Part shown: positions 18,745 to 23,534 of the stretch, one piece after another
Layout of the letters: every line of letters starts with the position of its first letter
How positions within the stretch are numbered: the stretch's first letter is position 1
Origin: Lentibacillus juripiscarius JCM 12147
Lineage (GTDB): Bacteria; Bacillota; Bacilli; Bacillales_D; Amphibacillaceae
Direction of reading: 5' to 3'
NCBI GenBank assembly: GCA_001311805.1
Contig: BBCA01000045.1
Location: forward strand, 1-23,534
DNA: 23,534 nucleotides
Notes under the pieces: generated by a model
Databases searched by the model: none
Told to the model about the DNA's origin: nothing
What the model saw: only the letters and a program-made list of their open reading frames with translations
Position numbers and translations under genes: made by a program

Positions 18745-18757
18745 AAGTAATAGTTAT
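18743..18757. promoter_or_regulatory. CcpC-type operator (ATAA-N7-TTAT)
   Basis: ATAAGTAATAGTTAT matches the dyad ATAA-N7-TTAT that CcpC, a citrate-responsive LysR regulator, binds at citB and citZ in B. subtilis. It lies upstream of and partly over the proposed acnA -35. Confidence 0.6.
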
Positions 18758-18790
18758 ATAGCAAACAGAGAAATCAAACCAATAGTTATA

Positions 18791-19915
18791 TCAGGATGTT
18801 TCTGATTGCGGAAGGGAAATTCTGAACGTACTTCCCTTATCCCTGTTATGCATAATTTGTAAATCCCCACCATGGCGATCCAGAATTTGTTTTGTGATCA
18901 TGATTCCTAACCCTGTGCCGGATTCCTTTGTTGTAAAGAAAGGTTCACCCAATTTATGTATAATTTCATCCGGAACCCCCGGACCCTCGTCCATAATATC
19001 TATTAAAATAGTTTGCTCCTGCAGACAATAAAAACTTTTATGTGGCCAGGGTTATCCATTGCTTCAATTGCATTTTTTAAAATATTGATGAATACCTGTT
19101 TAATCTGCGAACGGTCACAATTAAGACGCAGCCTGTCTTCCCCTTCCTGTACTATGGTAATGTTTTTCAGTTTAGCCTGCGGATGCAACAAAGTAATGAC
19201 ATCATCTATCAGTTCAGGCAGGTTTTCCCAGTCTTTATTGTCGGTCATTGGTTTAGAAATAAACAGCAATTCTGATGTAATTGCCTCCATTTTTTCTATT
19301 TCATCTACCATAATCTGATAGTATTCTTCTTTTCGGTTAACTCCAGCCTGCAACAGTTGCAAAAATCCCTTCAGCGATGTTAATGGGTTCCGTATTTCAT
19401 GTGCTATACCTGCAGCAAGCTGACCAGCAACAGACATTTTTCCGAACGAATCATCATCTCTTCCGCTTCTTTTTATCCGTGATATCCTTCGTGGATGCAA
19501 CATAGTAGTGCCCACCGTTTTCACACACAACCTGTGCTGCAACATTTTCCGTCCGTAGACTATTTCCATTAGCATCCTGAATCGTAATGTAGAATGTTTG
19601 GGATGTACTGGAATCAGAGTCAAGCATTTCTTTTATGTACTCCGTATCCTCTGGGGAAAATTTATCGAACCATTTTGTTCCAAGCACATCTGTAACGGTA
19701 TATCCCAGTAAATTTTCGATTGTATTGGACACATGGATGACTGTACCATTTTCATCCCACACGGTTATAAATCCATGCATATGCTGATCGATCCATGTAA
19801 GGATTGGGGAAGGTAAAGAAGTAAAGTTGCAAAATTTGCGAAGTTTCGGGGAGAGGTTCACATGCTGTTCGTTACTGTCGATTTCTGTATGTTTTTCACA
19901 ATATTTGTCAATCAT
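18791..19915 (-). CDS. PAS-domain sensor histidine kinase, sporulation kinase-like (three frameshifts)
   Basis: Soluble histidine kinase with no transmembrane segment. A single PAS domain spans about residues 40-145 (ITVWDENGTVIHVSNTIENL, then DITDKK). The dimerisation/phosphoacceptor domain has His173 in GIAHEIRNPLTSLKGFLQLL, the H-box typical of Kin phosphorelay kinases that phosphorylate Spo0F. The ATPase domain has the N-box NILKNAIEAM, the G1 box MDEGPGVPDE, the F-box GEPFFTTKESGTGLG and the G3-type end KGSTFRISLP. Bases are missing at 19470-19474, 19437-19441 and 19018-19019; corrected length is about 375 residues. AGGAGGGAA lies about 8 bases before the ATG at 19915. No response regulator gene is adjacent, as is usual for sporulation kinases. 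The role in sporulation is inference. Confidence 0.88.
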
Positions 19916-20183
19916 ACCATTCCCTCCTCACCGTGATTATCATGACTTTCCTATTTTCCATTCATATGAAAATATGTAGAATATATGTCACTTGTATGTA
20001 CAGCAATAACCTATTATAATTGTATTAAATTATAATATACTTCATGAATGATGTAAAAAATTATTGTATAATCTGACTTTAATATGACTTTAGCACTAGC
20101 ATACTGTTATTATAGACGATAAAATAAAGAATTAAAGGAAAAATTGTATTGACTGTAATTATTAGGGTGAAGTAGGTGATATT

Positions 20184-20613
20184 ATGTCGTTAATTGGCGA
20201 TATTTTGATTGTTTTGTGGGGATTTCTGCTATTGGGTCTTATGGGTGTTGGCGGTTTCTTCATGTTCCGTAAATTTCTGAAAAATGGCCTAAAGTTGATG
20301 GGAATTCCGCGATGGACTGGGAAGAATTCTATATTGAAGAAACAAAGCATATGTGGGGGGACAGGGAGAAAGAACTGCTGGCTGATCTCGTCTCACCTGT
20401 ACCCGAATTGTTTCGGGATGTAGCCAGACAGAAGATAGCCGGAAAAATCGGTGAAGTTGCCCTGCGGAAGAAACGAAAACAATTACACAGGACATCCTAA
20501 TCGAAGGATATATTTTGGCGACACCAAAACGTGATCACAAATTTCTGCGCAAAAAACTGAATCAGCGCAACATCGATATTGCCCCATATGAATATTTATT
20601 TGAACTCGAATAA
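20184..20613 (+). CDS. yneK: DUF2621 protein YneK (two frameshifts)
   Basis: Conserved Bacillaceae protein of unknown function. An N-terminal membrane helix (ILIVLWGFLLLGLMGVGGFF) is followed by a soluble acidic part with MDWEEFYIEETKHMWGD, PVPELFRDVARQKIAGKIGE, RDHKFLRKKLNQRNIDIAPY and a FELE end. One A is missing in the run 20280-20284 and one G at 20466-20467. Corrected, it gives KKWPKVDGNSAMDWEEF and VALREETKTITQDILIEGY, 143 residues, close to B. subtilis YneK. AGGTGAT lies 4 bases before the ATG. It converges on ccdC, the same arrangement as in B. subtilis. Confidence 0.85.
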
Positions 20614-20634
20614 AATCAACACTTCTCCTGACAG

Positions 20635-20668
20635 GAAAAAATCGTGCGTTCCGCTATGAACGCACGAT
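20635..20668 (-). terminator. Terminator between convergent yneK and ccdC
   Basis: ATCGTGCGTTC (20641-20651) and GAACGCACGAT (20658-20668) form a perfect 11-bp stem with a 6-base loop. On the minus strand it is followed by TTTTTTCC, so it terminates ccdC. It touches the ccdC stop codon. The plus side lacks a T-run. Confidence 0.88.
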
Positions 20669-21140
20669 CAACCACCTGCATATTCCAGTTTCTTTTCCAA
20701 TTTCTTATACTTATACAGCATCGCCAGGCGCCAGGAAACAATCATACCAAAAGCAAGCAGGAAAAACATCCCGCTTGTCTCCCCCACAGCAATACTTGCC
20801 CCGATAGCAAGCTTCAGAATAATCCTTGCAATCAATAGTGCAAACAGTATAAAAACAAATGACTTGGAAGGGATCAAATAAATATCATTGCCCCGTATTT
20901 CAAATTTGGACGTTTTAATGAGGAAAACGGAAAACATCATGCCCACTAATACTGCTTCTGCTACCTGCATCCAGCTCACCCGGAACACAGGAAATAGAAA
21001 CATCAATGCACCGGTACTCATAAACAAAGGCGGCAAAATTATTTTGGCCGACGCCGGTTTTCTGGATGCTTTTAGACGAACAAAATCATGGTTACAGCCA
21101 TGAAAGCTGCAACAATTGTACTACCCAGCAGCCACAACAT
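20668..21140 (-). CDS. ccdC: CcdC family membrane protein (one frameshift)
   Basis: Polytopic membrane protein of the CcdC (YneJ) family, encoded next to the cytochrome c maturation gene ccdA; its own biochemical role is not established. About five hydrophobic segments are visible, from MLWLLGSTIVAAFMAVTMI at the N-terminus, through LFMSTGALMFLFPVFRVSW and FVFILFALLIARIILKLAIG, to FLLAFGMIVSWRLAMLYKYK before a charged C-terminus. One base is missing in the A-run 21082-21085. With it restored the start is the ATG at 21140 and the protein has 157 residues, near the 160 of B. subtilis CcdC. The likely ribosome site is GAGTGAT. Confidence 0.88.
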
Positions 21141-21270
21141 TCCTGATCACTCTTTCCTTCATATCTATCCGGCCAGTTCAGCATCAGTCAACCAGATCCG
21201 GTTTCAATTTCATTGTATTCCTTAACTGCTTATTCGCCATTGCGGGTCTTACTTGATAAGTTCCCCCTAA

Positions 21271-21697
21271 TTACTGATCACTTGCGATCGACAAGATAAT
21301 GGATATGGTAACCCCCAAAACAGTAAAGTAGACACCAAAATCAAACAGCATAGCAGTAGCCAGCTCAAGTTCCCCCAAAATAGGAAAATGAAAATAGCCA
21401 TATGTATGTGATAAGAACGGTTGGTCAAAAACGAACGATCCCAGCCCTGTTCCAACGGCAAGCAACAGTCCAAAGGGAATCAGCAAACGATAACTGACCG
21501 GAAGCACTTTCTCCATTACCCCTGCCCCATATGCCATATACATTAACACAATCGCGGCCGAGGTCATTAATCCCCCCAACGAATCCCCCTCCAGGTGCAT
21601 TATGCCCGGCAAGCAGCAAATAAACCGAGAAACCCAATAAAATGAAGGCGATTAATGATGTTGTCGTACGCAAAATGAGATCATTTGGTTTGTACAT
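21271..21697 (-). CDS. mrpB: Mrp/Mnh Na+/H+ antiporter subunit B, orphan (one frameshift)
   Basis: Membrane subunit homologous to MrpB/MnhB of the multi-subunit Na+(Li+)/H+ antiporter. It starts [20 protein letters not shown], followed by [20 protein letters not shown], the family hallmark, then [21 protein letters not shown] and a final membrane helix. There is one C too many in the run 21572-21577; corrected, it has 141 residues, the normal length. AAAGGAG precedes the ATG by about 10 bases. None of the other six Mrp subunits is next to it; ccdA lies upstream and ccdC downstream. Alone it cannot form the antiporter, so it must join subunits encoded elsewhere, have another role, or be a relic. 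Confidence 0.88.
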
Positions 21698-21806
21698 TGG
21701 GGTAAAGCTCCTTTACTTTTAAAGTTCTTCTATTACTTCTCCAGACTTTCCTTATCTTATGTTTTCAGTTTAATACAAATAAAGCAAAAATCCAATTCCA
21801 ATAGTC

Positions 21807-22514
21807 CTAAAAACCCGAAAATCCAAACATGCTCGCCAAAAATGATGTCAGGTCAGTCAGCCAGTCAAAGAATAACGCAATTCCCATAAGAATCATAATA
21901 TAACCGCCTATTTTCGTGATCTTTGAACTGTTTCGTTTGATCCAGTTCAAATTTCCGACAAAGAATGACAGAATAAAGAACGGAATGGAAAACCCTAAAA
22001 TATAGCTTATCATCAAAACCATACCCAGGTCCGGATTAGTTGCTGCCAGCGAAATGACAACCATTAAAATAGGACCCATACACGGTGTCCATCCTAATGA
22101 AAATGCCAGGCCAATCAGAAACGACCCTGCAAAACCAGCCGGACGGTTTTTAAACGTTTATTTTTCTGTCTTTCATAAGAAACTTAAAATTAAAGACACC
22201 TACAATGACGAGACCGAAAAAGACAATGACAATCGCCCCGATCTGCCTGATTATATCCCGGTTTGCATCCAAAAATTCAGATATGAACGAAGACCCGAAA
22301 CCAAGCATGATGAAGACCGCTGAAAAACCAAGCAAAAGAACAATGTATGTAATAAACTTTTCCGATTCAGCATTTTGTTTTCATCTTTTATTTCGTTGAG
22401 ACTCATCCCGGTAATATATGATAAAAATGCCGGGTATAGTGGCAACACACACGGTGAAATAAACGATAGGACACCAGCGCCAAATGCAATGAATATATTT
22501 ATTTCTTCCGACAT
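21807..22514 (-). CDS. ccdA: Cytochrome c biogenesis protein CcdA (three frameshifts)
   Basis: Polytopic thiol-disulfide carrier (DsbD/CcdA family) that moves reducing power from cytosolic thioredoxin to extracytoplasmic proteins, needed in B. subtilis for cytochrome c maturation and spore cortex formation. The redox cysteines are in [13 protein letters not shown] and [10 protein letters not shown]. Six hydrophobic segments follow the family pattern. Bases are missing at 22334-22337, 22161-22165 and 22147-22151. Corrected, it reads [15 protein letters not shown] and [20 protein letters not shown], 236 residues in all, the usual length. AGGAGG lies 6 bases before the ATG at 22514. The ccdB response-regulator-like gene that follows ccdA in B. 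subtilis is absent. Confidence 0.94.
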
Positions 22515-22620
22515 GAAATTCCTCCTAGCATCATCTTGCTTCCATTTTATCAGATGGAAAACGGAAACCCGGTCGTGTCTTTGACAATAATGGTACAATT
22601 ACGGCATTCGGGAAAGTACC

Positions 22621-22657
22621 AAGTAAAATACCCCTGTTATCCAGACATAACTAGGGG
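22621..22657 (-). terminator. Probable terminator of sirA-yneF
   Basis: On the minus strand CCCCT-A-GTTAT, a short loop, then ATAAC-AGGGG and TATTTTA: a 10-bp stem with a single bulged A. It lies about 50 bases after the yneF stop and upstream of ccdA. Confidence 0.7.
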
Positions 22658-22706
22658 TTTTCACGGATTTTCAGGCAACGAACCCATTCATAATCAAAAA
22701 ATGGAG

Positions 22707-22927
22707 TCATTTTCCTTGCTGGTTATTCATTTGACGCATCATTTGATTAATTTTTTCTGCGATGGTTTTTGTCCCATTTGCATCATCAATGTTCGCAGCA
22801 TTTGCTCATTAATAGGCGGGTTCTTCTTCAAATAGTTCATCATATATTTTCTGGCAATGAAAAATCCGAGTGCAACACCGGCTATTAAAGCAACAATGGC
22901 GATTAAAACAACCCAAATTGTGCCCAT
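22707..22927 (-). CDS. yneF: UPF0154 membrane protein YneF (one frameshift)
   Basis: Short conserved Bacillota protein with one N-terminal membrane anchor ([20 protein letters not shown]) and a conserved cytoplasmic part [20 protein letters not shown]. One base is missing in the T-run 22751-22756. Corrected, the end reads [20 protein letters not shown], 73 residues, almost the same as B. subtilis YneF. AAGGAGG lies about 9 bases before the ATG. It follows sirA by 44 bases on the same strand. Function unknown. Confidence 0.93.
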
Positions 22928-22971
22928 TCAAGCTTTCCTCCTTCATGTTGTCTCCAATACAGTATAGTAAA

Positions 22972-23434
22972 TCAAAGACAGGAATACAATACTTGTCCAG
23001 GCTTGTCCTTTTCTGTCAGCTGAATGACAGGGGAAATCCAGCCAAAATCCTCGGTATTGTTCCCTACCACAAACAAATACGGCTGAAAAAGAACGCAGTG
23101 CAGGAAAAAGCAGTTCTTCAGCGTCATGTATGATGTCACTTCGAAAGTTTATACGTTTTCTCTCCATATGTAAAGAAATATACCGCTCACCTTCATAGAC
23201 TTTCAGCAAGCCGTCTTCCTGTTTCATGTTCGTCCTGGATGGAAGAGAGCCTATAATATGGGCTATCAGTGATGTTTGCGGAAAATCATGCGTAATATAC
23301 TGAAATTGGCTAACAAGATCTTCTCTCCCCTGGTTTTGTTCATAACTTTTGATGAACCGGCACAATATCTCACTTCTATAATAAAAGAAATGCGCAAATT
23401 CCTCTCTAATCCAGTAAATAGAGTAATGGTTCAA
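22972..23434 (-). CDS. sirA: Sporulation inhibitor of replication SirA (one frameshift)
   Basis: Probable SirA (YneE), which binds domain I of DnaA at the onset of sporulation and blocks new rounds of replication. The N-terminus YSIYWIREEFAHFFYYRSEI resembles the family start (YTYLIKEEFANHYF in B. subtilis, from memory). It continues with FQYITHDFP. There is one A too many in the run 23086-23090 (plus strand). Corrected, the C-terminus reads RSFQPYLFVVGNNTEDFGWI and SPVIQLTEKDK, matching the FGW(L/I)xPV family ending. The length is 153 residues against 148. The start is TTG at 23434 with AGGAGGG about 7 bases upstream. Position next to yneF supports the call. Two Spo0A-like boxes lie upstream. 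Confidence 0.85.
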
Positions 23435-23459
23435 CAGAATCCCTCCTCATCTACCCCCC

Positions 23460-23524
23460 ATTATACCGATTCTATTTTCAAAGTTTGTCATACCACGGAG
23501 CAAACTGCTTCTAGTTTTGTCGAG
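23460..23524 (-). promoter_or_regulatory. sirA promoter with possible Spo0A boxes
   Basis: On the minus strand a perfect TATAAT (23460-23465) lies about 25 bases upstream of the sirA start; the -35 is poor, as expected for an activated promoter. The plus strand carries TTTTGTCGAG (23515-23524), one mismatch from the Spo0A box TTTTGTCGAA, and a weaker GTTTGTCATA (23483-23492). These sit at roughly -66 and -35 relative to the expected start. Confidence 0.5.
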
Positions 23525-23534
23525 ATGCATAAAA

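Noticed and set aside
21188..21240. An 18-codon frame (MANKQLRNTM...) between mrpB and ccdC
   Set aside because: It is very short, has a weak ribosome site and no recognisable family. It could be the remnant of a gene but cannot be supported.

Overview
This window is a piece of a spore-forming, low-GC Gram-positive chromosome (Bacillaceae). The gene complement and order point to a halotolerant genus close to Virgibacillus, Lentibacillus or Oceanobacillus; that genus-level placement is inference. From about 4.1 kb to the right end, and read from right to left, the backbone follows the Bacillus subtilis order sirA-yneF-ccdA-ccdC-yneK-acnA-tlp-yneP-yneQ-yneR-plsY-parE-parC. Several genes in it are absent from that place in B. 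subtilis: an orphan mrpB, a PAS histidine kinase, an FbpB-like small protein, folE2-yidD, and a two-gene ABC transporter.

Layout. 1-3.6 kb: an AT-rich accessory segment with a partial hypothetical gene, a SAM methyltransferase, an S66 (MccF-like) peptidase, a Nudix hydrolase and a small membrane protein, all on the minus strand. 3.6-4.1 kb: a repeat-rich strip without a convincing gene. 4.1-8.6 kb: parE-parC (topoisomerase IV), with a probable SOS box upstream. 8.9-11.5 kb: an osmoprotectant/ergothioneine-type ABC importer whose permease and binding protein are fused. 11.7-13.85 kb, plus strand: plsY, folE2, yidD and yneR. 14.1-18.4 kb, minus strand: yneP-yneQ, tlp, an FbpB-like gene and acnA. 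18.8-19.9 kb: a sensor kinase. 20.2-23.4 kb: yneK (plus), then ccdC, mrpB, ccdA, yneF and sirA (minus).

How the genes fit together. Much of the set serves central metabolism and sporulation: aconitase under a likely CcpC operator, SirA under likely Spo0A control, Tlp as a spore protein, a phosphorelay-type kinase, CcdA/CcdC thiol-redox and cytochrome c maturation, PlsY for phospholipid synthesis, and topoisomerase IV for chromosome decatenation.

The dominant oddity is technical. About 38 single-base indels break about 20 of the roughly 24 genes, including essential ones. Nearly all lie in homopolymer runs, and most are missing bases. Adding or removing one base in the run restores a family-typical protein each time. 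I read these as sequencing or consensus errors, so broken genes are listed as one CDS each with the shift positions given. The most biologically interesting unexplained structure is non-coding: at least three families of intergenic repeats, including a 235-bp MITE-like element sitting inside the loop of the yneR terminator, and a repeat family present twice in opposite orientation. I saw no clear evidence for a new enzymatic or defence system.
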